The notes under the pieces: generated by a model | Databases searched by the model: none | What the model was told of the DNA's origin: nothing | Seen by the model: the letters and a program-made list of their open reading frames with translations, nothing else | DNA from: UBA1723 sp045642085 | Lineage (GTDB): Bacteria > Bacteroidota > Bacteroidia > Bacteroidales > Paludibacteraceae | Length of the DNA: 41,663 nt | Assembly: GCA_045642085.1 (NCBI GenBank) | Contig: JAZUIF010000007.1 | Coordinates: 1-41,663 of the forward strand | Direction: 5' to 3' | Shown: positions 25,836-36,500 of the stretch, piece after piece | How positions within the stretch are numbered: the stretch's first letter is position 1 | How the letters are laid out: each line of letters begins with the position of its first letter | Translations under genes and position numbers: made by a program

Positions 25836-27794
25836 TCAATCAACAAGCAATTTAATAATAGACTTTGCTGATTTCAAGATGTAAGCTCCGGCTGAAAGAC
25901 CTTTCTCCTTAATGTTCTTAGAGATTTCAGCCTGAGTCGACTCGATTTCACCGTACTTTTTACCATTTGTATCGTAAATCTCAAATGTCTGAATTGTATT
26001 TGCTGCGTCGACATTTTCAACTGATGTAGGATCATACTCAACAAAGACAAACTTATCGATATTAATCCAATCACCGACAATATTCATACGTAGTGTATGC
26101 TCGCCCTGTGGCAACTTGTTCAATGTACGAGTTTTTGTCTCTAGATAGCTCTCCCAATCATTATCGTTAGGAGCTGTCTGTAGCTTACCTGTGATTTCCT
26201 CGCCATCAAGAAGTAGCTGAACACCCGATTGTTCACCACCTGAAGATAATGTCGCAGTGATGTCATAGTATGCTTCCTTCTCAATATTAACTGTATACTC
26301 AAGCCACTCCTCATTCTGAGCGTAACCTACAGCATAATTGTTAGGTTGACCCTTGATAGTATATACGTCGACACCACTCTCTACACGATAAGCCTCTCCT
26401 CTGTTATCCTTGTCTTTATCATGGTAAGCAACTCCCTCGCTACCATTATCGAAATTCTCAGCCTCGATAGTTCCTGGAATAGTAAGTGCTTTATCAAAGA
26501 ATGGAGACTGAGGAATCACCTCACCTGGAGTGATGTAAAGTCGATATGCATAAAGAATGCTTGCGACATTAACTGGCACAGTGATTTTACCATTATTAAC
26601 GGTATACATATCTGTAGAGACAGTCTGAGTTCCAGCCACAGCCTTATCCTTGTTCTCCCAAGTAACCATCTCAGTTGTCACCTCGACCTCACTACCCATC
26701 CAATCAGGAAGACCTTCGATAACAACGTCGACTGTACCTGTATTCTTTCCACCAAGCACAATGCTCGCCTCACGTTTCTTCTTATTGACTGCAGCAAAGC
26801 CATCCAATCCTTCGCTCTTATCATTTGGTGGAGTGACAGCAGCCATATAGCCGTCCATGTCGCCATACCATTTATAAACATACCATCCACCACCTCTTTC
26901 GTTGCCTGGAGTCAACAAGCTACCTAGTCGACCTGGATACTGTGTGAACCACCAGGAGATTGTTGCACTCTCAACCTTATAGCGCTCAAATTTTGCGATG
27001 AAAGGAACAGAATAACCAGGACATCCCTCGTATTTCTGAGTGTTAGCATCAGAGCCAGCACAGTACTCATTAATACAGATTGGATAATCAGGCAAACCAT
27101 ATTTCTTCTCAAGCATCTTTACATTCTCAACAGCTCCAGGGAATCCTCCACTACCCCACTGATGCCAACAAATAATATCTGGAAGACAGTTGTTTTCCTT
27201 ACAAAACTTCAAGAATTTCTCCATTCTCTCCTGAGAATAGTAAGCAATAGCCGGACCAACGATTGGCATGTCAGGATCAATTCTACGAAGCAACTCATAA
27301 GTTGGCTTCCATACTGTTTCGTGGAATTCACCATTATTGTTGTTCCATGTTCCATAAGGCTCATTCCAGATTACATAACTATGGAAATTATTTAGACCAG
27401 AAGCCTTCTTTCTGTTGACACAATCCTCTACTTGCTTAAGCCAAGAATTGATACCTGGCCACTTGTAAGGCCAGTTAGGGAGAATATCTGGCAAAGTAAT
27501 CTGTACTTTAGCATCAGTATTCTTCAATCTTTCTGCCACCTTGATGGCATCACCGTAAGGATGCTGATTGCCTTGACCTCCAGCACCAGGCTGGCAAAAC
27601 ATTGTACACTTTAAAGGCACGATCATCGCATTAATGTCGACGGGATACTGCTCCGTCACACCATAGAGTGAACCTGATGCACAGTGAGTAACTTGGCGAA
27701 TACTGTCGGAAAGATTCACCTTTAAATTAAGTTCAGCCGCAAATGACGATAATCCACACGCCAATGCGAGAGTAGTAAAAAGTCTAGCTTTCAT
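25836..27794 (-). CDS. Secreted clan-A glycoside hydrolase with CBM6-like module and type IX-like tail
   Basis: This 652-residue protein has a signal peptide (ends SSFAA, about residue 20). A (beta/alpha)8 catalytic domain spans about residues 30-320, with the acid/base E145 in VIWNEP and the probable nucleophile E243 in ICINEYC, the clan GH-A pattern. I could not settle the GH family; GH39- or GH5-like members are nearest by motif. A beta-sandwich linker follows (about 335-425), then a CBM6/CBM35-like module (about 438-583; IEAENFD, NWESYLET, WINIDKFVF). The last 60 residues (FEIYDTNGKKYGE, GLSAGAYILK) look like a type IX secretion sorting domain. There are no SusC/SusD genes nearby, so it is not part of a visible PUL. 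Confidence 0.8.
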   Translation of the reverse strand: MKARLFTTLALACGLSSFAAELNLKVNLSDSIRQVTHCASGSLYGVTEQYPVDINAMIVPLKCTMFCQPGAGGQGNQHPYGDAIKVAERLKNTDAKVQITLPDILPNWPYKWPGINSWLKQVEDCVNRKKASGLNNFHSYVIWNEPYGTWNNNNGEFHETVWKPTYELLRRIDPDMPIVGPAIAYYSQERMEKFLKFCKENNCLPDIICWHQWGSGGFPGAVENVKMLEKKYGLPDYPICINEYCAGSDANTQKYEGCPGYSVPFIAKFERYKVESATISWWFTQYPGRLGSLLTPGNERGGGWYVYKWYGDMDGYMAAVTPPNDKSEGLDGFAAVNKKKREASIVLGGKNTGTVDVVIEGLPDWMGSEVEVTTEMVTWENKDKAVAGTQTVSTDMYTVNNGKITVPVNVASILYAYRLYITPGEVIPQSPFFDKALTIPGTIEAENFDNGSEGVAYHDKDKDNRGEAYRVESGVDVYTIKGQPNNYAVGYAQNEEWLEYTVNIEKEAYYDITATLSSGGEQSGVQLLLDGEEITGKLQTAPNDNDWESYLETKTRTLNKLPQGEHTLRMNIVGDWINIDKFVFVEYDPTSVENVDAANTIQTFEIYDTNGKKYGEIESTQAEISKNIKEKGLSAGAYILKSAKSIIKLLVD

Positions 27795-27915
27795 GTTACC
27801 ATATTAGATTAAAAACGTCACAAATTAAGGGAATTGAAAGCAAAAGAGAGGTAGAGAAATATATCAAATAGGAAAGACAAAAATTTTGCGTATAAAAATT
27901 AGATTTTTGTTAAGT

Positions 27916-27948
27916 CAAAAAAACAGTGAATACTGACGTATCCACTGT
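27916..27948 (-). terminator. Terminator after the YugP-like peptidase gene
   Basis: On the minus strand ACAGTGGATAC and GTATTCACTGT pair (one G-U) around GTCA, followed by seven T, 26 bp after the stop. The G-U pair favours the minus-strand RNA. Confidence 0.85.
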
Positions 27949-27973
27949 CATTATATTATTGAAATATACTGAA

Positions 27974-28645
27974 TTATCTTCTTCTCATATAAATCATCAC
28001 ATAATACATCAAGTTGGCAAGACTTCCCAAAGCTGCCACTACATATGTATATGCTGCGGCTCTCAACGCACCAGTAGCCATCGGTGTTGTATCTCGATTG
28101 GTTATACCAGCATATTCTAGCCAATTCACCGCTCTTATGCTTGCATTTATCTCAACAGGAAGAGTAACAAAACTGAACAATGTCGTCATAGCAAACATAC
28201 AGATACCAATTAAAAGCAAATGAGGGAAAATTCCTACCAATGCCATTCCTGCTAATAGAACCCATTGCATCCACTTAGATGAAAAGGAGACAACAGGAAC
28301 GAGAGTAGAACGTAAACTCAAGAACGAATATGAAGTGGCATGCTGCACTGCATGTCCACACTCGTGAGCTGCTACTGCAGCAGCAGCTACGTTTCTGCAA
28401 TTATAAACCACCTCACTTAAATTTAAAGTCTTATTTGATGGATCATAATGGTCAGTCAATTGTCCAGCCACGCAACCAACTGTCACATCATAGATGCCAT
28501 TATCATGCAACATCTTCTCTGCTACCTCTTTTCCCGACATGGCTATTGGAGTTTGAGAATACTCATCAAACTTACTTTGCAAGTTTCTTTGAATAAGCCA
28601 GCTAATAAGCGCAATACCACCAAAAATCAACCAGTATTCTAACAT
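27974..28645 (-). CDS. YugP-like neutral zinc metallopeptidase (membrane)
   Basis: This 223-residue protein has an N-terminal membrane helix and two or three hydrophobic segments in the C-terminal half. The zinc-peptidase motif HECGHAVQH lies near residue 93 (HExxH-type, with Cys at an inner position), just after VAAAAVAAHE. This fits the YugP/Zn_peptidase_2 family. The physiological substrate is unknown. It is a single gene between its own promoter and terminator. Confidence 0.88.
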   Translation of the reverse strand: MLEYWLIFGGIALISWLIQRNLQSKFDEYSQTPIAMSGKEVAEKMLHDNGIYDVTVGCVAGQLTDHYDPSNKTLNLSEVVYNCRNVAAAAVAAHECGHAVQHATSYSFLSLRSTLVPVVSFSSKWMQWVLLAGMALVGIFPHLLLIGICMFAMTTLFSFVTLPVEINASIRAVNWLEYAGITNRDTTPMATGALRAAAYTYVVAALGSLANLMYYVMIYMRRR

Positions 28646-28704
28646 AATCTATAGGTTTTAATAATGAAACTTTAATTAATACTAAATATCATAATGTTAT
28701 TCCT

Positions 28705-28712
28705 CAAAATTA
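28705..28712 (-). promoter_or_regulatory. -7 promoter box of the YugP-like gene
   Basis: The minus strand reads TAATTTTG, an exact TAnnTTTG match 60 bp before the start at 28645. No -33 element is evident. Confidence 0.4.
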
Positions 28713-28732
28713 TATAAAATAATAAAGAGAAA

Positions 28733-28763
28733 TAAAAAAGGAGACGCAAAAAATGCGTCTCCT
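28733..28763 (-). terminator. Terminator after the OmpA-family gene
   Basis: AGGAGACGCA and TGCGTCTCCT form a perfect 10-bp stem with an A-rich loop, followed on the minus strand by a run of T. It lies 52 bp after the OmpA stop. Confidence 0.9.
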
Positions 28764-28814
28764 AGATATTAATAATCATTAGTAAAGACGTAAGAATCTC
28801 ACATCTCTACTTGA

Positions 28815-30530
28815 TTACTGGTCAAACTCAACCTTGAACTCAATTCTATTGTTAAGCTTTCTTCCTGCAAGCGACTTATTGTCGGCAATTGGCTGAGTAC
28901 CGCCATGTCCGAAGCTCTTCAAGCGAGATGGATAAATTCCATGCTCAACCATATAGTCGACGATTGCCATTGCTCTACGCTTAGAAATCTTCAAGTTTAC
29001 ACCCATACTTCCAGCACCATCAGTATGACCATTTACAACCAAACGATAGTTAGGGTACTCTCTCATGATCTGGATGATCTTATCAATATAGTGACAAGAA
29101 GAACGGATAAGAACTGCTGTTCCAGGCTCAAACTCAATTCCGTGCTCTGCTGCCTTGAATGCCTTTCTTGCCTTCTCTGATACATCTGGACAACCCTGGT
29201 TAGCCTCGACACCTGGAATAGTAGGACACTTATCAAGATAATCTGGAATACCATCACCATCTGTATCAAATGGACATCCATTCTGATCAACTTTAACACC
29301 CTCAGGAGTATTTGGACACTTATCAGCGTGATCAGGAACACCATCACCGTCAGCATCAAATGGACATCCGTGGCTGTCGACTGGAGTATTCTTAGGAGTG
29401 TAAGGACACTGGTCGATATGATCTGGAACACCGTCTCCGTCTGTATCAAGTGGACATCCACATGTATCGACTAACACGCCCTTAGGAGTGTCACCACATC
29501 TATCAAGATAATCATAAACACCATCACCATCAGTATCAAGTGGACATCCACATGTATCGACTGGCAAACCAAGTGGTGTATCCGGACAGTTGTCATGAAT
29601 ATCGATAACGCCATCTCTATCCTGGTCTTTCAAACGAGGGCAAGGAATCTTTACTCCTAATCTCAAGCCTACAGAAAATGGGATAATTTTTTCAACAGCA
29701 TCAGACGAGACAACACCATTATGCTCAATAATGCTTGTAAGAGATTTTTCTCTTTTAGCAACACTTGTCAAGCCATAATCACCATACAAGCCATAGAACA
29801 AATGAATATTGCCAATTCTGTGTACTAAGTTCAAATCAAGAAATCCACTTGCAGCCATGATCTTAGTTTCAGAATTACCCGAAGGATGAACTTTTGAAGT
29901 TGTCACACCATGACTAGGAACAGAATCTATTAAAACATTAAGATTTTTATTATAAATAGATGTAGTCACAGATCCATCAGTTACCTCATAAGAAGCTTTA
30001 ATAGGGAATGACAACTTAGCACCTACACCTGCCAAGAATGTCATATTACCTTTAACTGGCACACGGAATAAAACTCCTATTGGAACCTCTAAAGCAAATA
30101 ACGACTGAGTCTCCGACCAACCTGTAAAAGTAGTCGTACAATCAAAATCGTAATCTCTTAGCTCTCCATATGCGTTAGTAACAGGAAGCTTGATTGAAGT
30201 TGTATATTTTGAGTCTAAATCAAAATTAACCTTGGAATTGATCTTAGAACCTCCAATACCGAAAGAGATACCACATAGTTTATTAAAGAAGATATTATAA
30301 TCAATATTGAATCTACCTCCTTTACCCCATTCTGAATCACCATAAGGGAAATCGTACAACAATGTACTGATTCCTCCACCAAGTGAAAGGCTCAAAAACT
30401 TATTCTGCTCCATCATAGGTGAGAATTTTGGCTTTACATGTACCTTTGGAGCATCCGTTGTTTGGTTCTCTTGCGCCTTTAAACCAAATATTGAAAGCAA
30501 CGCAACAATAGATAGAATATAATGTTTCAT
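28815..30530 (-). CDS. OmpA-family outer-membrane protein with thrombospondin type-3 repeats
   Basis: This 571-residue protein has a signal peptide ending LKAQ (residue 20). Residues of about 40-295 look like an outer-membrane beta-barrel (alternating pattern, LSLGGGISTLLYDF). Five calcium-binding TSP3 repeats follow (about 302-452), each starting D-x-D-x-D-G and ending CPxTP...GCP. The OmpA C-terminal peptidoglycan-binding domain (about 460-571) contains NGHTDGAGS, KISKRRAMAIVDYM and NNRIEF. It should anchor the outer membrane to the cell wall. It lies 60 bp downstream of the giant repeat-protein gene, with a hairpin but no recognisable promoter between them, so some co-transcription is likely. 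Confidence 0.92.
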   Translation of the reverse strand: MKHYILSIVALLSIFGLKAQENQTTDAPKVHVKPKFSPMMEQNKFLSLSLGGGISTLLYDFPYGDSEWGKGGRFNIDYNIFFNKLCGISFGIGGSKINSKVNFDLDSKYTTSIKLPVTNAYGELRDYDFDCTTTFTGWSETQSLFALEVPIGVLFRVPVKGNMTFLAGVGAKLSFPIKASYEVTDGSVTTSIYNKNLNVLIDSVPSHGVTTSKVHPSGNSETKIMAASGFLDLNLVHRIGNIHLFYGLYGDYGLTSVAKREKSLTSIIEHNGVVSSDAVEKIIPFSVGLRLGVKIPCPRLKDQDRDGVIDIHDNCPDTPLGLPVDTCGCPLDTDGDGVYDYLDRCGDTPKGVLVDTCGCPLDTDGDGVPDHIDQCPYTPKNTPVDSHGCPFDADGDGVPDHADKCPNTPEGVKVDQNGCPFDTDGDGIPDYLDKCPTIPGVEANQGCPDVSEKARKAFKAAEHGIEFEPGTAVLIRSSCHYIDKIIQIMREYPNYRLVVNGHTDGAGSMGVNLKISKRRAMAIVDYMVEHGIYPSRLKSFGHGGTQPIADNKSLAGRKLNNRIEFKVEFDQ

Positions 30531-30555
30531 TTACTTGATATTTTCGAGTTATATC

Positions 30556-30583
30556 AACCATCTCACAAAAGAGTGAGATGGTT
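30556..30583 (-). terminator. Hairpin between the giant gene and the OmpA gene (weak terminator or attenuator)
   Basis: AACCATCTCAC / GTGAGATGGTT forms a perfect 11-bp stem with a six-base loop, 7 bp after the giant gene's stop. The following bases on the minus strand (TGATATAACT) are not a T run, so termination would be partial. Confidence 0.6.
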
Positions 30584-30590
30584 TATCTTA

Positions 30591-33500
30591 TCATTTTACA
30601 AGAACCTTTACTGCCTGGCTAGTGAATTTGACTGTAGGATCTGGTCCGATCAACTTAACAACGTAAGTATTAGGAACAGACTCAAATGTTACAAATCTTT
30701 CAGCATCCTTGACGTCTACCTCATATCCAGAGACTGAGTAAACACCAACCTTGGTACCAGTAGGGATATCGCCGATAACTTCTACATTAATAATTGACTT
30801 ACCTCCATATGCCTTAATCCAAAGTGGTTTGTCAATATAGAAGAACAAAGGTCCGACGAACAACTCATTGTTGACAAGACACTGATAATAACCATCAAGT
30901 CCATCATTTTCCTGATAGTATTGGTTTGTAGCTCCTTCAATTGGCTGTCCATTCTTATACCACTGATAAGTTTCAAATAAGTTATCAGAATTATCTATTG
31001 TCAATACATCGTTCCATACCAAGTAGATGTTAGCCGCAGGATAATTAACCTTAAGATCTACTTCCTGTGATTTAACTAATGTACCTGACATGAAGCTAAT
31101 ATTCAACTTATAAATACCAGGCTTAAGTGTATCTGGCAAATACAAATCGATAGATGACAATGATTCAGAATCAATTAATGTTGTATCAACATTTAGCTCA
31201 GGGAATGAATCACAAGTGATCCAATACTTATAAGCACTTCCAAAGATATTTACATCAAATACAGCATAATGTCCAGGTGTTGCCTCCAATACCAAATCAT
31301 TAGATTGATGGATTGGATCAACATCGAATATAGAGTTTTCAATCTTAAACTCATAAGTCTTAGGCTCGATTGTTGTATCAGCCCAGCAATAGTTTCTTGT
31401 ATCCTTCAAAGCTGCTTCAACAATGTATGTTCCAACCTCCGACTGAACATTACCAGAAACAGTGAAAACTGAATCTTCTGGAATCATAATGTTGTATGTC
31501 TGTAACTTTCCATTATACAAGAACGTTCCAGAATTAGGAACAGGTACAGGTACCATCTTAGGAGCAACATTAACAGTGAAACGCTTACCTGTCTTTGAGC
31601 TATCAGAAGCCCAAGTATAACCAGGATTTGGCGTTACAATCACTTCATAAGTACCAGCATTGACAACTTTGTTGAAAGTTACTGTGTAAACAGCAGGTCT
31701 TTCCTCAATCAATACCAATGTATCTCCTGTATAGACAAGATCTGTAGCAATATTGATTGAAGGTATAACTCCGTTCAAAATATAGAATGCTACCTTCTTG
31801 TCTTCAATTGTTCCATCCGACCACAAGAAATTGACTGTATCAATTAGAGATACATTACGGTAATAAATACCAGTATCAATTGCACTTGCATTATTACGCT
31901 CAACGATATAGTTGTCGTTTGGCAAAATCTCGAACAACTTAACTCCTCCATCGTATGTGAATGAATCAACCTTAGCAAGAGGAATTTCGATCTTATACTT
32001 GTCAATCAAGAACTCATAGTACTTAGGATCTGTTGTATTATCAGACCATACGTAATGAATTGTATCTGTCAACGTTACAGTAACTGTATGTAGACCTGAA
32101 CTTGTACGATGATGACCAGTGACAATATAATAGTCAAGAGTATCAGGAATTGGATATGTAATTTCCGAACCTGTAAACTTGAATACACTATCACACTTAG
32201 CAGGAATTTCAACAACAATCTTATTGATTGTGTAGATATAAGTCAACTGATCGGTAGTATTGTCACTCCAAATATAGTTTGGATTCAAATCTACAGTAAC
32301 CACATACTTACCTGGCTCTTTTGTCTGAGTAATACCACTCACTGTATAACCATCCGATTCAGGGATCTCAACTCCACGAACTGAATCATTATAAGTATAT
32401 GTATCTGTTGTTGGGAATGTAGGTTTTACAATTGATATAGGACGTATTACAACTGTGTAAACTGTATCCTTGCTAGACTTATCAGACCATAAGTAACCCT
32501 CCTTCAACTTAACGACTACCTCGTATGTTCCAGCCTCAGTCTTTGTTCCGTTTTCAACAGTATAAGCGTTGTGGTCAGGAACGAATGTTATTGGAGAACC
32601 AGTATAGATAGTATCCAAGACTACTGTTGGATAGTCTACAACTCCAGTACCGATTGTAAATGTAACGACCTTATCTTGAACACTACCATCAATCCAAGTA
32701 TAATTTAGAGTGTCTTTCAATGTTACAATACGATCGTAAACACCAACCTCAGATGCAGAACTATTCTTAGAAAGCACCTCATATCTGCTATTCTCAGTTA
32801 CAGCAAAATACTTAACTGTACCATCGAAAGCAAACGACTCCTGAACAGCTGTAGGAAGATCTACCTTTGCTCTTGCAATGTTAAAGTTGTATGTCTTAAC
32901 CTCAATAGTTGAGTCGGACCATATTGTATGTACAAAGTCAGTTAGAAGAACAGATACCTCATAAGAACCTGCGTAAGCCTGTACATTACCAAGAACATTA
33001 TAGTCAGGACTCTTAGCTATAGAATAAGTCTGACGCTTTCCATTGTAAACAAAGAATGTTGAATCCACTGGTGGAATTGGAATAACCCTCTTGTTGATTG
33101 AGAATACATATGAAACATCCTCAAGTGTGCTATCATTCCACATGTAATTTGGAATCAAGTCAAGTGTTACCTTATACTTTCCAATTTCTTTTGCAGATGT
33201 TTCTCCACTTATCTTGTAAGCTGCATTTACAGGCACCTTGAAATCAATAATCTTACCATTATATGTATACTCCAACTGTAGCATAGGTATTTCAATAATG
33301 ATTGGCTTGATCACAACCTCAACTACTAAAGGATCCACTGAATTATCAGACCAACGGTATCCCTCATTAGGAATTACAACAACCTTATATTTACCAACCT
33401 CTCTCTTTGCTCCATTAATAACAGAATAAGCACCGTCTTTAGGAACAAAAATGATAGTATCGCCAGTATAAGTATATTCAGTCTTAATATCTGGTTTATC

Positions 33501-36500
33501 AAGTGAACCATCACCAATTACAAATACTATTGACTTAACTTCTGTAGTCTCGTCAATCCAAGTATAATTGACTGGGTCAACCAAAGTCGCTGTACGGATA
33601 TACTTACCTGTCTTTGTAGCAACAGCATTTGAATCCGCTACTACATACAAATCACTAGGATTTACAATCAAATCTTTTGGCTTTCCATCGTAAATCAAGT
33701 TAATAGTTGGTGCTGTAGGTAGAGGAACCTTACCCTTGTTGATAACGAAATCATACAACTTATCAGCTATAGTAGAATCACTCCACTGATAATGATCTGG
33801 ATCCTTCAAAGATACATTTACAACGTAGCTTCCAGCTTCTGTATAAACATTATTATTAACTGTGAATAATGAATCCTCAGGAATAATTAAATCATAAGTT
33901 TGCTCTTTTCCGTTGTAAGCAAACTTAGTAGTGTTTGCTACAGGAATATTAACGTCAATTTTCGAAATAACGAATGTGAAATTAATATCATCCTTAGTAT
34001 CATCATCCCAGATATAGTTTTTATTCAACTTGACAGTTACAACGTAAACTCCTGGTTCCTTAGCAGCAGTATCACCTACAAATGAATAGCCTTTGCTAGG
34101 AGTGAATCCAAAGCTATGTGTCGTACCATCATATTCGAATGTTAACTCATCTACATCTGGTTTAGAAACACTCATTGAACCAATCTCAACAACAAATACC
34201 TTGTCATCTGTACTATTATCCTTCCAAATATAGTTTGGATTTAGAGAGATGACAACCTCATATTCTCCAGAATTTGTCTGAACTCTATTCGTAACAGAAT
34301 AAGCTGGGTTTTCTTCGACAAACTCAATAGGAGAACCTGTATAAGGATGCTCAAGCTTTACTACCGGCACATTTACTGGCTGAGGTTTAATTTCGAAATC
34401 GATAACCTTATCTGCGTTTGAACCATCAGACCAAACATAATTTAGATTATCAATTAGAGAAACCTTTCTCTTATATTCACCAACATTAGTAGCGGTAGCG
34501 TTATCATCATCAATTACATAGTCATCACTTGGAAGAATTTCTAGATTCTTCTCTGTTCCATCATAAACAAATGACTTCTGTGGAACAATTGGTTCAGCTA
34601 CCTTGTAAGAAGAGATTAAGAATCTATACGACTTTGGCTCTTCTGTATTATCATCCCACTGATGATAAGGCGACTCAATAGAAACCTTAACAGAATACAA
34701 TCCTGCATCTGTATGCTTGTTTCCAGTAACAACACAAACTGGATCTGCATCTATCTTGTAAGTCTTCTCAGTACCATCATATGTGAATACTGTTTTATCA
34801 GAGACTGGAATAGGAATCTTAATCTTACTGATTTCAAAATTATAAACCAAATCAGCCTGAGTTGAGTCACTCCACATATAGTTTTTATCCATCAAAGATA
34901 AAACTGTCTTATATTTTCCAGGTTCTACTCCGAACGTATCTCCAGAAATCTTATAGAATTCACTTACAGGAATTCTAAATAGTTCCTCTCCATTATATGT
35001 TACAGGAGATTGACCAATAACTGGTTTGTCGATCTTTTTCTCAACAATTCTCACGATCTCCTCCATAGGATCCTTTGATCCGTCAAGCCATGAATAGTTC
35101 TCCTTTGGAGTCACAACTACAGTATAAGAACCAGCATTTATACCCGAACCTCCCTCAACTGTATATGCTGAAGTCGAAGATACAAATACAATTTCCTCAC
35201 CTGTATAAGGATGTATTTTCTGAATTTCTGGCTTAGCAATCTTACCATCACTGATAGTAAAGGTAACTTCTCTATCATCGACCTTACCATCAGCCCAAAT
35301 ATAGTTCGTCTTATTCTTAAGAACTAAATTTGCCAAGAATGTACCAGGTCCTACAGACGACGACTCTTCCATAACAATAGAGTAACGCTTTACTTTAGCA
35401 GTATCTTCAGGAATTACAAATGTGTGTGGTTTTCCATTGTATATGAAATATGTCTCATAATTTGATGGAATGATTACAGGTTGCGGTTTAATCTCAAACT
35501 TAAAGACTTTTGGCTCCGAAGTATTATCAGACCATACATAACCACCATCTTCATCCATATCAAGTGTAACTGTTCTGATATAAACACCAGCATCAGTTCC
35601 TACTGAATTAGAATCGTTAAGAATAGAACCTTCAAACGATGTAATTCCAAACTCTTTTTCAACACCATCGTAATAATATGTCAAAACAGAATCTAGGACT
35701 GGCGATTTTACAATACCTGTAGCAATTGTAAACGTATATTCCTTATCTGCTGTAGTGTTATCACTCCACTCGTAATGAGCTTTGTCAATTAGAGAAGCAG
35801 TAACAACGTGACTACCTGCTTTACGCTGCTGGTTTCCAGATATCTTATAAGCTGAATTTGACATCAACTCATAAGTTTGAACTGTTCCATTAAATGTGAA
35901 AGTCCTTAAATCACGTGTCGGAATCTCTACAATCTTCTTCTTAATAACGAATGACTCTTCAATAGTAGTCGTAGAACCATCAGACCATGTGTAACCAGGA
36001 TTAAGAACGATATTCACTGGATAAGTACCAGGCTCCTTAGCACTTCCAAATCCTACAACCTTATAATTCTTACTTTCAGGTACAAATACAAATGTAGTAC
36101 CATCATAAGTAAATTCTCTTTGTGTTATTGCAGGTTTGTTGACGCTGTTTGAAACAATAGAGAACTCAGTCGTCAATTTAGCTGATGAAATAGTGTAATT
36201 GTCGACATCCTTGCCTCCTAATTTAGCAATAGCCTCATAATTACTTCCAACTTCTGTCTTCTCTCCTGTTACTGTAACAGTAACGACATCTCCTGGCTCA
36301 ACTCCACCCAATATTGGAGAAGGAGCCTTTGGCGTTTCATCATACACAAATTCAGTAGTTCCCCAATCCAAAGTTAACTCCTTAGGAGAAATCTTAACAT
36401 TTGTATATGTAACCTCAGAAGGCAAATAACCCTTATCGTTTGGAACAAACTGATAACCTACTGCATATGTATTAGGCACCTTCTTTGAAGGTATATCAGC

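Noticed and set aside
26346..26927. Plus-strand open frame of 193 codons inside the glycoside hydrolase gene
   Set aside because: It is antisense to a well-supported gene, has no recognisable domain and no plausible start signal; it is a shadow frame.
25836..30530. Polysaccharide-utilisation locus around the glycoside hydrolase
   Set aside because: No SusC, SusD, sulfatase or hybrid regulator genes are present; the neighbours are a peptidase and an OmpA-family gene.
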